Shown here: positions 9,810 through 22,878 of the stretch, one piece after another | How positions within the stretch are numbered: the stretch's first letter is position 1 | Layout: every line of letters begins with the position of its first letter | Assembly (NCBI RefSeq): GCF_029227915.1 | Contig: NC_079883.1 | Span: 18,106,001-18,170,000, forward strand | DNA: 64,000 bases | Direction of reading: 5' to 3' | From: Hydractinia symbiolongicarpus | Taxonomy: Eukaryota > Cnidaria > Hydrozoa > Anthoathecata > Hydractiniidae | Program-made: the position numbers and the translations under genes | Notes under the pieces: model-generated | What the model was told of the DNA's origin: nothing | Database searches by the model: none | What the model saw: the letters and a program-made list of their open reading frames with translations, nothing else

Positions 9810-12712
9810 TAGTAACCTGCGCAGGCACGTGGAACAACGCGAATTGGGTGTACGGCCTTTATTAGGCTGCAAAAGATCATATTACAGCCTTTAGAGACCT
9901 GTACACGTGGTTGACGGTGTTATAAAGCTGTGGCGCAATTGCAAACAACTTGGGACGTCTTAGTCCATTGAGAGTGGAAAGATTAGTCCGATCGTAACTT
10001 GCGCAAGCACGTGGAACAACGTGATTTATGTGTACGGCCTCTATTAGGCAGCAAAAGGCCATACTATAGCCTTTAGAGGCGTGTACACGTGGCTGACTGT
10101 GTTATAAAGCCATGGCGCAATGGAAAACAACTTGGGACTTCGTAGTCCTTTGAGAGTGGAAGGATAAGACCAATGATAACCTGCGCAGGCACGTGCAACC
10201 ACGTGATATACGTGTAAGGCCTTTATTAGTGTACAAGAGGCTATATTACAGCCCTTAGGGGCTTGTACGTGTGGCTGACGCTGTTATAAAGCCATGGCGC
10301 AATGGAAAACTACCCGGGACGTCGTAGTTCATTGAGAGTGGAAGGAGAAGACCAATGGTAACCTGCGCAGGCACGTGCAACCACGTGATATACGTGTAAG
10401 GCCTTTATTAGGCTGCAAGAGGCCATATTACAGTCGTTAGACGCATGTACTTGTAGTTAACGGTGTTATAACGCCATGGCGCAATGGAAAACGACTTGTG
10501 ACGTCGTAGTCCATTGAGAGTGGAAGGATTAGACCAATGGTAACCTGCGCAGGCACGTGGAACAACGTGATTTATGTATACGGACTTTATTAGGCCGCAA
10601 AAGCCAATATTACAGCCTTTAGGGGCCTGTACACGTGTTTGACGGTGTTGTGAAGCCGTGGCGCTATGGAAAACAACTTGGGACTTCGTAGTCCTTTGAG
10701 AGTTGAAGGATAAGACCAATGATAACCTGCGCAGGCACGCGCAACTACGTGATATACGTGTAAGGCCTTTATTAGTGTACAAGAGGCTATATTACAGCCC
10801 TTAGGGGCTTGTACGTGTGGCTGACGCTGTTATAAAGCCATGTCGCAATGAAAAACTACTTGGGACGTCGTAGTTCATTGAGAGTGGAAGGAGAAGACTT
10901 ATGGCAACCTGCGCAGGCACGTGCAACCACGTGATATATGTGTAAGGCCTTTATTAGGCTGCAAAAGGCCATATTACAGTCGTTAGACGCATGTACCCGT
11001 AGTTAACGGTGTTATAACGCCATGGCGCAATGGAAAACGACATGTGACGTCGTAGTCCATTGAGAGTGGAAGGATTAGTCAAATGGTAACCTGCGCAGGC
11101 ACGTGGAACCACGTGATATACGTGTAAGGCCTTTATTAGGCTGCAAGAGGCAGCCTTTAGGGGCCTGTACACGTGGTTTACGGTGTTGTGAACCGTGGCC
11201 CTATGGAAAACAACTTGGGACGTCGTAGTCGATTGAGCGCGGAAGGATAAGACCAATGATAACCTGCGCAGGAACGTGCAACCACGTGATATACGTGTAA
11301 GGCCTTTATTAGGCTGCAAGAGGCCATATTACAGTCGTTAGACGCATGTACTTGTAGTTAACGGTGTTATAACGCCATGGCGCAATGGAAAACGACTTGT
11401 GACGTCGTAGCCCATTGAGAGTGGAAGGATTAGAGCAATGGTAACCTGCGCAGGCACATGGAACAACGTGATTTATGTATACGGACTTTATTAGGCCGCA
11501 AAAGGCCATATTACAGCCTTTAGGGGCCTGTACACGTGTTTGACGGTGTTGTGAAGCCGTGGCGCTATGAAAAACAACTTGGGACTTCGTAGTCCTTTGA
11601 GAGTGGAAGGATAAGACCAATGATAACTTGCGCAGGCACGTGCAACCACTTGATATACGTGTAAGGTCTTTATTAGGCTGCAAAAGGCCATATTACAGTC
11701 GTTAGACGCATGTACCCGTAGTTAACGGTGTTATTACGCCATGGCGCAATGGAAAACAACTTGGGACGTCGTAGTCCATTGAGAGGGGAAGGATTAGACC
11801 AATGGTAACCTGCGCAGGAACGTGCAACCACGTGATATACGTGTAAGGCCTTTATTAGGGTTCAAGAGGCTATATTACAGCCGTTTGGGGCCTGTGCGCG
11901 TGGCTGACGCTGTTATAAAGCTATGGCGCAATGGAAAACAACTTGGGACGTCGTAGTCCATTGAGAGTGGAAGGATAAGACCAATGGTAACCTGCGCAGG
12001 CACGTGGAACAACGTGATTCATGTATGCGGACTTTATTAGGCCGCAAAAGACCATATTACAGCCTTTAGGGGCCTGTACACGTGTTTGACGGTGTTGTAA
12101 AGCCGTGGCGCTATGGAAAACAACTTGGGACTTCGTAGTCCTTTGAGAGTGGAAGGATAAGACCAATGATAACCTGCGCAGGCACGTGCAACCACGTGAT
12201 ATACGTGTAAGGCCTTTATTAGTGTACAAGAGGCTATATTACAGCCCTTGGGGGCTTGTACGTGTGGCTGACGCTGTTATAAAGCCATGGCGCAATGAAA
12301 AACTACTTGGGACGTCGTAATTCATTGAGAGTGGAAGGAGAAGACTAATGGTAACCTGCGCAGGCACGTGCAACCACGTGATATATGTGTATGGCCTTTA
12401 TTAGGCTGCAAAAGACCATATTACAGTCGTTAGACGCATGTACCCGTAGTTAACGGTGTTATTACGCCATGGCGCAATGGAAAACAACTTGGGACGTCGT
12501 AGTCCATTGAGAGTGGAAGGATAAGACCAATGGTAACTTGCGCAGGCACGTTCAACCACGTGATATACGTGTAAGGCCTTTATTAGGGTACAAGAGGCTA
12601 TATTGCAGCCCTTAGGGGCCTGTACCTGTAATTGACGGCGTTATAACGCCATGGCACAATGGTAAACAACTTGGAACGTCGTAGTCCATTGAGAGTGGAA
12701 GGATTAGACGAA
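9810..12712 (+). repeat. 16-mer HOR, version B, copy 1 (2903 bp)
   Basis: The first ten monomers match version A almost base for base. The remainder differs: the T3 is replaced by a fused T1 at about 11621-11802 (ACTTGATA head joined to the ACCCG T1 body), followed by T5, T2, T3, T1 and a true T4. Because versions A and B alternate, the effective repeat period is the A+B pair of about 5806 bp. Confidence 0.87.
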
Positions 12713-15614
12713 TAGTAACCTGCGCAGGCACGTGGAACAACGCGAATTGGGTGTACGGCCTTTATTAGGCTGCAAAAGATCATATTACAGCCTTTAGAGA
12801 CCTGTACACGTGGTTGACGGTGTTATAAAGCTGTGGCGCAATTGCAAACAACTTGGGACGTCTTAGTCCATTGAGAGTGGAAAGATTAGTCCGATCGTAA
12901 CTTGCGCAGGCACGTGGAACAACGTGATTTATGTGTACGGCCTCTATTAGGCAGCAAAAGGCCATACTATAGCCTTTAGAGGCGTGTACACGTGGCTGAC
13001 TGTGTTATAAAGCCATGGCGCAATGGAAAACAACTTGGGACTTCGTAGTCCTTTGAGAGTGGAAGGATAAGACCAATGATAACCTGCGCAGGCACGTGCA
13101 ACCACGTGATATACGTGTAAGGCCTTTATTAGTGTACAAGAGGCTATATTACAGCCCTTAGGGGCTTGTACGTGTGGCTGACGCTGTTATAAAGCCATGG
13201 CGCAATGGAAAACTACCCGGGACGTCGTAGTTAATTGAGAGTGGAAGGAGAAGACCAATGGTAACCCGCGCAGGCACGTGCAACCACGTGATATACGTGT
13301 AAGGCCTTTATTAGGCTGCAAGAGGCCATATTACAGTCGTTAGACGCATGTACTTGTAGTTAACGGTGTTATAACGCCATGGCGCAATGGAAAACGACTT
13401 GTGACGTCGTAGTCCATTGAGAGTGGAAGGATTAGACCAATGGTAACCTGCGCAGGCACGTGGAACAACGTGATTTATGTATACGGACTTTATTAGGCCG
13501 CAAAAGCCAATATTACAGCCTTTAGGGGCCTGTACACGTGTTTGACGGTGTTGTGAAGCCGTGGCGCTATGGAAAACAACTTGGGACTTCGTAGTCCTTT
13601 GAGAGTTGAAGGATAAGACCAATGATAACCTGCGCAGGCACGTGCAACCACGTGATATACGTGTAAGGCCTTTATTAGTGTACAAGAGGCTATATTACAG
13701 CCCTTAGGGGCTTGTACGTGTGGCTGACGCTGTTATAAAGCCATGGCGCAATGAAAAACTACTTGGGACGTCGTAGTTCATTGAGAGTGGAAGGAGAAGA
13801 CTTATGGCAACCTGCGCAGGCACGTTCAACCACGTGATATATGTGTAAGGCCTTTATTAGGCTGCAAAAGGCCATATTACAGTCGTTAGACGCATGTACC
13901 CGTAGTTAACGGTGTTATAACGCCATGGCGCAATGGAAAACGACATGTGACGTCGTAGTCCATTGAGAGTGGAAGGATTAGTCAAATGGTAACCTGCGCA
14001 GGCACGTGGAACCACGTGATATACGTGTAAGGCCTTTATTAGGCTGCAAGAGGCAGCCTTTAGGGGCCTGTACACGTGGTTTACGGTGTTGTGAACCGTG
14101 GCCCTATGGAAAACAACTTTGGACGTCGTAGTCGATTGAGCGCGGAAGGATAAGACCAATGATAACCTGCGCAGGAACGTGCAACCACGTGATATACGTG
14201 TAAGGCCTTTATTAGGCTGCAAGAGGCCATATTACAGTCGTTAGACGCATGTACTTGTAGTTAACGGTGTTATAACGCCATGGCGCAATGGAAAACGACT
14301 TGTGACGTCGTAGCCCATTGAGAGTGGAAGGATTAGAGCAATGGTAACCTGCGCAGGCACGTGGAACAACGTGATTTATGTATACGGACTTTATTAGGCC
14401 GCAAAAGGCCATATTACAGCCTTTAGGGGCCTGTACACGTGTTTGACGGTGTTGTGAAGCCGTGGCGCTATGAAAAACAACTTGGGACTTCGTAGTCCTT
14501 TGAGAGTGGAAGGATAAGACCAATGATAACCTGCGCAGGCACGTGCAACCACGTGATATACGTGTAAGGCCTTTATTAGTGTAAAAGAGGCTATATTGCA
14601 GCCCTTAGGGGCTTGTACGTGTGGCTGACGCTGTTATAAAGCCATGGCGCAATGAAAAACTACTTGGGACGTCGTAGTTCATTGAGAGTGGAAGGAGAAG
14701 ACTAATGGTAACCTGCGCAGGCACGTGCAACCACGTGATATATGTGTAAGGCCTTTATTAGGCTGCAAAAGGCCATATTACAGTCGTTAGACGCATGTAC
14801 CCGTAGTTAACGGTGTTATTACGCCATGGCGCAATGGAAAACAACTTGGGACGTCGTAGTCCATTGAGAGGGGAAGGATTAGACCAATGGTAACCTGCGC
14901 AGGAACGTGCAACCACGTGATATACGTGTAAGGCCTTTATTAGGGTTCAAGAGGCTATATTACAGCCGTTTGGGGCCTGTGCGCGTGGCTGACGCTGTTA
15001 TAAAGCTATGGCGCAATGGAAAACAACTTGGGACGTCGTAGTCCATTGAGAGTGGAAGGATAAGACCAATGGTAACCTGCGCAGGCACGTGGAACAACGT
15101 GATTCATGTATGCGGACTTTATTAGGCCGCAAAAGGCCATATTACAGCCTTTAGGGGCCTGTACACGTGTTTGACGGTGTTGTAAAGCCGTGGCGCTATG
15201 GAAAACAACTTGGGACTTCGTAGTCCTTTGAGAGTGGAAGGATAAGACCAATGATAACCTGCGCAGGCACGTGCAACCACGTGATATACGTGTAAGGCCT
15301 TTATTAGTGTACAAGAGGCTATATTACAGCCCTTGGGGGCTTGTACGTGTGGCTGACGCTGTTATAAAGCCATGGCGCAATGAAAAATACTTGGGACGTC
15401 GTAATTCATTGAGAGTGGAAGGAGAAGACTAATGGTAACCTGCGCAGGCACGTGCAACCACGTGATATATGTGTAAGGCCTTTATTAGGCTGCAAAAGGC
15501 CATATTACAGTCGTTAGACGCATGTACCCGTAGTTAACGGTGTTATTACGCCATGGCGCAATGGAAAACAACTTGGGACGTCGTAGTCCATTGAGAGTGG
15601 AAGGATTAGACGAA
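12713..15614 (+). repeat. 16-mer HOR, version A, copy 2 (2902 bp)
   Basis: Repeats 6907-9809 at an offset of 5806 with very few substitutions. A single-base deletion near 15384 (ATGAAAAATACTTGGG instead of ATGAAAAACTACTTGGG) shortens it to 2902 bp. Confidence 0.88.
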
Positions 15615-18517
15615 TAGTAACCTGCGCAGGCACGTGGAACAACGCGAATTGGGTGTACGGCCTTTATTAGGCTGCAAAAGATCATATTACAGCCTTTAGA
15701 GACCTGTACACGTGGTTGACGGTGTTATAAAGCTGTGGCGCAATTGCAAACAACTTGGGACGTCTTAGTCCATTGAGAGTGGAAAGATTAGTCCGATCGT
15801 AACTTGCGCAGGCACGTGGAACAACGTGATTTATGTGTACGGCCTCTATTAGGCAGCAAAAGGCCATACTATAGCCTTTAGAGGCGTGTACACGTGGCTG
15901 ACTGTGTTATAAAGCCATGGCGCAATGGAAAACAACTTGGGACTTCGTAGTCCTTTGAGAGTGGAAGGATAAGACCAATGATAACCTGCGCAGGCACGTG
16001 CAACCACGTGATATACGTGTAAGGCCTTTATTAGTGTACAAGAGGCTATATTACAGCCCTTAGGGGCTTGTACGTGTGGCTGACGCTGTTATAAAGCCAT
16101 GGCGCAATGGAAAACTACCCGGGACGTCGTAGTTCATTGAGAGTGGAAGGAGAAGACCAATGGTAACCTGCGCAGGCACGTGCAACCACGTGATATACGT
16201 GTAAGGCCTTTATTAGGCTGCAAGAGGCCATATTACAGTCGTTAGACGCATGTACTTGTAGTTAACGGTGTTATAACGCCATGGCGCAATGGAAAACGAC
16301 TTGTGACGTCGTAGTCCATTGAGAGTGGAAGGATTAGACCAATGGTAACCTGCGCAGGCACGTGGAACAACGTGATTTATGTATACGGACTTTATTAGGC
16401 CGCAAAAGCCAATATTACAGCCTTTAGGGGCCTGTACACGTGTTTGACGGTGTTGTGAAGCCGTGGCGCTATGGAAAACAACTTGGGACTTCGTAGTCCT
16501 TTGAGAGTTGAAGGATAAGACCAATGATAACCTGCGCAGGCACGTGCAACCACGTGATATACGTGTAAGGCCTTTATTAGTGTACAAGAGGCTATATTAC
16601 AGCCCTTAGGGGCTTGTACGTGTGGCTGACGCTGTTATAAAGCCATGGCGCAATGAAAAACTACTTGGGACGTCGTAGTTCATTGAGAGTGGAAGGAGAA
16701 GACTTATGGCAACCTGCGCAGGCACGTGCAACCACGTGATATATGTGTAAGGCCTTTATTAGGCTGCAAAAGGCCATATTACAGTCGTTAGACGCATGTA
16801 CCCGTAGTTAACGGTGTTATAACGCCATGGCGCAATGGAAAACGACATGTGACGTCGTAGTCCATTGAGAGTGGAAGGATTAGTCAAATGGTAACCTGCG
16901 CAGGCACGTGGAACCACGTGATATACGTGTAAGGCCTTTATTAGGCTGCAAGAGGCAGCCTTTAAGGGCCTGTACACGTGGTTTACGGTGTTGTGAACCG
17001 TGGCCCTATGGAAAACAACTTGGGACGTCGTAGTCGATTGAGCGCGGAAGGATAAGACCAATGATAACCTGCGCAGGAACGTGCAACCACGTGATATACG
17101 TGTAAGGCCTTTATTAGGCTGCAAGAGGCCATATTACAGTCGTTAGACGCATGTACTTGTAGTTAACGGTGTTATAACGCCATGGCGCAATGGAAAACGA
17201 CTTGTGACGTCGTAGCCCATTGACAGTGGAAGGATTAGAGCAATGGTAACCTGCGCAGGCACATGGAACAACGTGATTTATGTATACGGACTTTATTAGG
17301 CCGCAAAAGGCCATATTACAGCCTTTAGGGGCCTGTACACGTGTTTGACGGTGTTGTGAAGCCGTGGCGCTATGAAAAACAACTTGGGACTTCGTAGTCC
17401 TTTGAGAGTGGAAGGATAAGACCAATGATAACTTGCGCAGGCACGTGCAACCACTTGATATACGTGTAAGGTCTTTATTAGGCCGCAAGAGGCCATATTA
17501 CAGTCGTTAGACGCATGTTCTCGTAGTTAACGGTGTTATAACGCCATGGCGCAACGGAAAACGACTTGGGACGTCGTAGTCCATTGAGAGGGGAAGGATT
17601 AGACCAATGGTAACCTGCGCAGGAACGTGCAACCACGTGATATACGTGTGAGGCCTTTATTAGGGTACAAGAGGCTATATTACAGCCGTTTGGGGCCTGT
17701 GCGCGTGGCTGACGCTGTTATAAAGCTATGGCGCAATGGAAAACAACTTGGGACGTCGTAGTCCATTAAGAGTGGAAGGATAAGACCAATGGTAACCTGC
17801 GCAGGCGCGTGGAACAACGTGATTCATGTATGCGGACTTTATTAGGCCGCAAAAGGCCATATTACAGCCTTTAGGGGCCTGTACACGTGTTTGACGGTGT
17901 TGTAAAGCCGTGGCGCTATGGAAAACAACTTGGGACTTCGTAGTCCTTTAAGAGTGGAAGGATAAAACCAATGATAACCTGCGCAGGCACGTGCAACCAC
18001 GTGATATACGTGTAAGGCCTTTATTAGTGTACAAGAGGCTATATTACAGCCCTTAGGGGCTTGTACGTGTGGCTGACGCTGTTATAAAGCCATGGCGCAA
18101 TGAAAAACTACTTGGGACGTCGTAGTTCATTGAGAGTGGAAGGAGAAGACTAATGGTAACCTGCGCAGGCACGTGCAACCACGTGATATATGTGTAAGGC
18201 CTTTATTAGGCTGCAAAAGGCCATATTACAGTCGTTAGACGCATGTACCCGTAGTTAACGGTGTTATTACGCCATGGCGCAATGGAAAACAACTTGGGAC
18301 GTCGTAGTCCATTGAGAGTGGAAGGATAAGACCAATGGTAACTTGCGCAGGCACGTGCAACCACGTGATATACGTGTAAGGCCTTTATTAGGGTACAAGA
18401 GGCTATATTGCAGCCCTTAGGGGCCTGTACCTGTAATTGACGGCGTTATAACGCCATGACACAATGGTAAACAACTTGGAACGTCGTAGTCCATTGAGAG
18501 TGGAAGGATTAGACGAA
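15615..18517 (+). repeat. 16-mer HOR, version B, copy 2, with a replaced distal part
   Basis: Matches 9810-12712 at an offset of 5805 through about 17480. From about 17480 to 18130 the T1-T5-T2-T3 run resembles the older block at about 5145-5800 instead (GGCCGCAAGAGG, ACGGAAAACGAC, GGGTACAAG, GGCGCGTGG), with private changes such as CCATTAAGAG and CTTTAAGAG. It then returns to the version B pattern (T1, T4). This is a conversion-like patch. Confidence 0.82.
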
Positions 18518-19238
18518 TAGTAACCTGCGCAGGCACGTGGAACAACGCGAATTGGGTGTACGGCCTTTATTAGGCTGCAAAAGGTCATATTACAGCCTTT
18601 AGAGACCTGTACACGTGGTTGACGGTGTTATAAAGCTGTGGCGCAATTGCAAACAACTTGGGACGTCTTAGTCCATTGAGAGTGGAAAGATTAGTCCGAT
18701 CGTAACTTGCGCAGGCACGTGGAACAACGTGATTTATGTGTACGGCCTCTATTAGGCAGCAAAAGGCCATACTTTAGAGGCATGTACACGTGGCTGACTG
18801 TGTTATAAAGCCATGGCGCAATGGAAAACAACTTGGGACTTCGTAGTCCTTTGAGAGTGGAAGGATAAGACCAATGATAACCTGCGCAGGCACGTGCAAC
18901 CACGTGATATACGTGTAAGGCCTTTATTAGTGTACAAGAGGCTATATTACAGCAGTTAGGGGCTTGTACGTGTGGCTGACGCTGTTATAAAGCTATGGCG
19001 CAATAGAAAACAACTTGGGACTTCGTAGTCCTTTGAGAGTGGAAGGATAAGACCAATGATGACCTGCGCAGGCACGTGCAACCACGTGATATACGTGTAA
19101 GGCCTTTATTAGTGTACAAGAGGCTATATTGCAGCCCTTAGGGGCTTGTACGTGTGGCTGACGCTGTTATAAAGCCATGGCGCAATGGAAAACTACTTGG
19201 GACGTCGTAGTTCATTGAGAGTGGAAGGAGAAGACCAA
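18518..19238 (+). repeat. Four-monomer linker: T6, short T7, T3, T3
   Basis: Monomers start at 18518, 18700, 18875 and 19057. The T7 at 18700-18874 is only 175 bp: CATACTTTAGAGGC lacks 7 bp compared with CATACTATAGCCTTTAGAGG. The T3 at 18875 has GCAGTTAGG and ends T7-like (ACTTCGTAG). The T3 at 19057 begins TGATGACC. The 18875 monomer is missing from the downstream copy of this region. Confidence 0.85.
18700..18874 (+). repeat. 175-bp T7 deletion monomer, copy 1
   Basis: A 7-bp loss at CATACTTTAGAGG. It is a useful marker because it is shared only with 24153-24327. Confidence 0.88.
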
Positions 19239-21058
19239 TGGTAACCTGCGCAGGCACGTGCAACCACGTGATATACGTGTAAGGCCTTTATTAGGCTGCA
19301 AGAGGCCATATTACAGTCGTTAGACGCATGTACTTGTAGTTAACGGTGTTATAACGCCATGGCGCAATGGAAAACGACTTGTGACGTCGTAGTCCATTGA
19401 GAGTGAAAGGATTAGACCAATGGTAACCTGCGCAGGCACGTGCAACCACGTGATATACGTGTAAGGCCTTTATTAGGCTACAAGAGGCCATATTACAGTC
19501 GTTAGACGCATGTACTTGTAGTTAACGGTGTTATAACGCCATGGCGCAATGGAAAACGACTTGTGACGTCGTAGTCCATTGAGAGTGGAAGGATTAGACC
19601 AATGGTAACCTGCGCAGGCACGTGGAACAACGTGATTTATGTATACGGACTTTATTAGGCCGCAAAAGGCCATATTACAGCCTTTAGGGGCCTGTACACG
19701 TGTTTGACGGTGTTGTAAAGCCGTGGCGCTATGGAAAACAACTTGGGACTTCGTAGTCCTTTGAGAGTGGAAGGATAAGACCAATGATAACCTACGCAGG
19801 CACGTGCAACCACGTGATATACCTGAAAGGCCTTTTTTAGTGTACAAGAGGCTATATTACAGCCCTTAGGGGCTTGTACGTGTGGCTGACGCTGTTATAA
19901 AGCCATGGCGCAATGGAAAACTACTTGGGACGTCGTAGTTCATTGAGAGTGGAAGGAGAAGACCAATGGTAACCTGCGCAGGCACGTGCAACCACGTGAT
20001 ATACGTGTAAGGCCTTTATTAGGCTGCAAGAGGCCATATTACAGTCGTTAGACGCATGTACTTGTAGTTAACGGTGTTATAACGCCATGGCGCAATGGAA
20101 AACGACTTGTGACGTCGTAGTCCATTGAGAGTGGAAGGATTAGACCAATGGTAACCTGCGCAGGCACGTGGAACAACGTGATTTATGTATACGGACTTTA
20201 TTAGGCCGCAAAAGCCAATATTACAGCCTTTAGGGGCCTGTACACGTGTTTGACGGTGTTGTGAAGCCGTGGCGCTATGGAAAACAACTTGGGACTTCGT
20301 AGTCCTTTGAGAGTGGAAGGATAAGACCAATGATAACCTGCGCAGGCACGTGCTACCACGTGTTATACGTGTAAAGCCTTTATTAGTGTACAAGAGGCTA
20401 TATTACAGCCCTTAGGGGCTTGTACGTGTGGCTGACGCTGTTATAAAGCCATGGCGCAATGAAAAACTACTTGGGACGTCGTAGTTCATTGAGAGTGGAA
20501 GGATAAGACCAATGATAACCTGAGCAGGAACGTGCAACCACGTGATATACGTGTAAGGCCTTTATTAGGCTGCAAAAGGCCATATTACAGTCGTTAGACG
20601 CATGTACTTGTAGTTAACGGTGTTATAACGCCATGGCGCAATGGAAAACGACTTGTGACGTCGTAGCCCATTGAGAGTGGAAGGATAAGACCAATGGTAA
20701 CCTGCGCAGGCGCGTGGAACAACGTGATTTATGTATGCGGACTTTATTAGGCCGCAAAAGGCCATATTACAGCCTTTAGGGGCCTGTACACGTGTTTGAC
20801 GGTGTTATAACGCCATGGCGCAACGGAAAACGACTTGGGACGTCGTAGTCCATTGAGAGGGGAAGGATTAGACCAATGGTAACCTGCGCAGGAACGTGCA
20901 ACCACGTGATATACGTGTAAGGCCTTTATTAGGGTACAAGAGGCTATATTACAGCCGTTTGGGGCCTGTGCGCGTGGCTGACGCTGTTATAACGCCATGG
21001 CGCAATGGAAAACGACTTGTGACGTCGTAGCCCATTGAGAGTGGAAGGAGAAGACCAA
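19239..21058 (+). repeat. 10-mer HOR, copy 1 (1820 bp)
   Basis: Ten monomers: T1 (GTGAAAGG), T1 (GGCTACAAG), T2, T3 (TACCTGAAAGGCCTTTTTTAG), T1, T2 (AAAGCCAAT), T3 (GTGCTACCACGTGTTATACG), T1 (TGAGCAGGAACGTGC), a T2 head joined to a T1 tail, and a T5 head joined to a T1 tail. The two head/tail hybrids show crossover points within the monomer, near GACGGTGTT and GACGCTGTTATAA. Confidence 0.9.
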
Positions 21059-22878
21059 TGGTAACCTGCGCAGGCACGTGCAACCACGTGATATACGTGT
21101 AAGGCCTTTATTAGGCTGCAAGAGGCCATATTACAGTCGTTAGACGCATGTACTTGTAGTTAACGGTGTTATAACGCCATGGCGCAATGGAAAACGACTT
21201 GTGACGTCGTAGTCCATTGAGAGTGAAAGGATTAGACCAATGGTAACCTGCGCAGGCACGTGCAACCACGTGATATACGTGTAAGGCCTTTATTAGGCTA
21301 CAAGAGGCCATATTACAGTCGTTAGACGCATGTACTTGTAGTTAACGGTGTTATAACGCCATGGCGCAATGGAAAACGACTTGTGACGTCGTAGTCCATT
21401 GAGAGTGGAAGGATTAGACCAATGGTAACCTGCGCAGGCACGTGGAACAACGTGATTTATGTATACGGACTTTATTAGGCCGCAAAAGGCCATATTACAG
21501 CCTTTAGGGGCCTGTACACGTGTTTGACGGTGTTGTAAAGCCGTGGCGCTATGGAAAACAACTTGGGACTTCGTAGTCCTTTGAGAGTGGAAGGATAAGA
21601 CCAATGATAACCTACGCAGGCACGTGCAACCACGTGATATACCTGAAAGGCCTTTTTTAGTGTACAAGAGGCTATATTACAGCCCTTAGGGGCTTGTACG
21701 TGTGGCTGACGCTGTTATAAAGCCATGGCGCAATGGAAAACTACTTGGGACGTCGTAGTTCATTGAGAGTGGAAGGAGAAGACCAATGGTAACCTGCGCA
21801 GGCACGTGCAACCACGTGATATACGTGTAAGGCCTTTATTAGGCTGCAAGAGGCCATATTACAGTCGTTAGACGCATGTACTTGTAGTTAACGGTGTTAT
21901 AACGCCATGGCGCAATGGAAAACGACTTGTGACGTCGTAGTCCATTGAGAGTGGAAGGATTAGACCAATGGTAACCTGCGCAGGCACGTGGAACAACGTG
22001 ATTTATGTATACGGACTTTATTAGGCCGCAAAAGCCAATATTACAGCCTTTAGGGGCCTGTACACGTGTTTGACGGTGTTGTGAAGCCGTGGCGCTATGG
22101 AAAACAACTTGGGACTTCGTAGTCCTTTGAGAGTGGAAGGATAAGACCAATGATAACCTGCGCAGGCACGTGCTACCACGTGTTATACGTGTAAAGCCTT
22201 TATTAGTGTACAAGAGGCTATATTACAGCCCTTAGGGGCTTGTACGTGTGGCTGACGCTGTTATAAAGCCATGGCGCAATGAAAAACTACTTGGGACGTC
22301 GTAGTTCATTGAGAGTGGAAGGATAAGACCAATGATAACCTGAGCAGGAACGTGCAACCACGTGATATACGTGTAAGGCCTTTATTAGGCTGCAAAAGGC
22401 CATATTACAGTCGTTAGACGCATGTACTTGTAGTTAACGGTGTTATAACGCCATGGCGCAATGGAAAACGACTTGTGACGTCGTAGCCCATTGAGAGTGG
22501 AAGGATAAGACCAATGGTAACCTGCGCAGGCGCGTGGAACAACGTGATTTATGTATGCGGACTTTATTAGGCCGCAAAAGGCCATATTACAGCCTTTAGG
22601 GGCCTGTACACGTGTTTGACGGTGTTATAACGCCATGGCGCAACGGAAAACGACTTGGGACGTCGTAGTCCATTGAGAGGGGAAGGATTAGACCAATGGT
22701 AACCTGCGCAGGAACGTGCAACCACGTGATATACGTGTAAGGCCTTTATTAGGGTACAAGAGGCTATATTACAGCCGTTTGGGGCCTGTGCGCGTGGCTG
22801 ACGCTGTTATAACGCCATGGCGCAATGGAAAACGACTTGTGACGTCGTAGCCCATTGAGAGTGGAAGGATTAGAGCAA
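21059..22878 (+). repeat. 10-mer HOR, copy 2 (1820 bp)
   Basis: Direct tandem repeat of 19239-21058 at an offset of exactly 1820. All private variants of copy 1 recur (GTGAAAGGATTAG, GGCTACAAG, CTACGCAGG, CCTTTTTTAG, GTGCTACCACG, TGAGCAGGAACG). I noticed no difference except at the last bases, where GGAGAAGACCAA becomes GGATTAGAGCAA as the copy joins the next segment. Confidence 0.9.
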
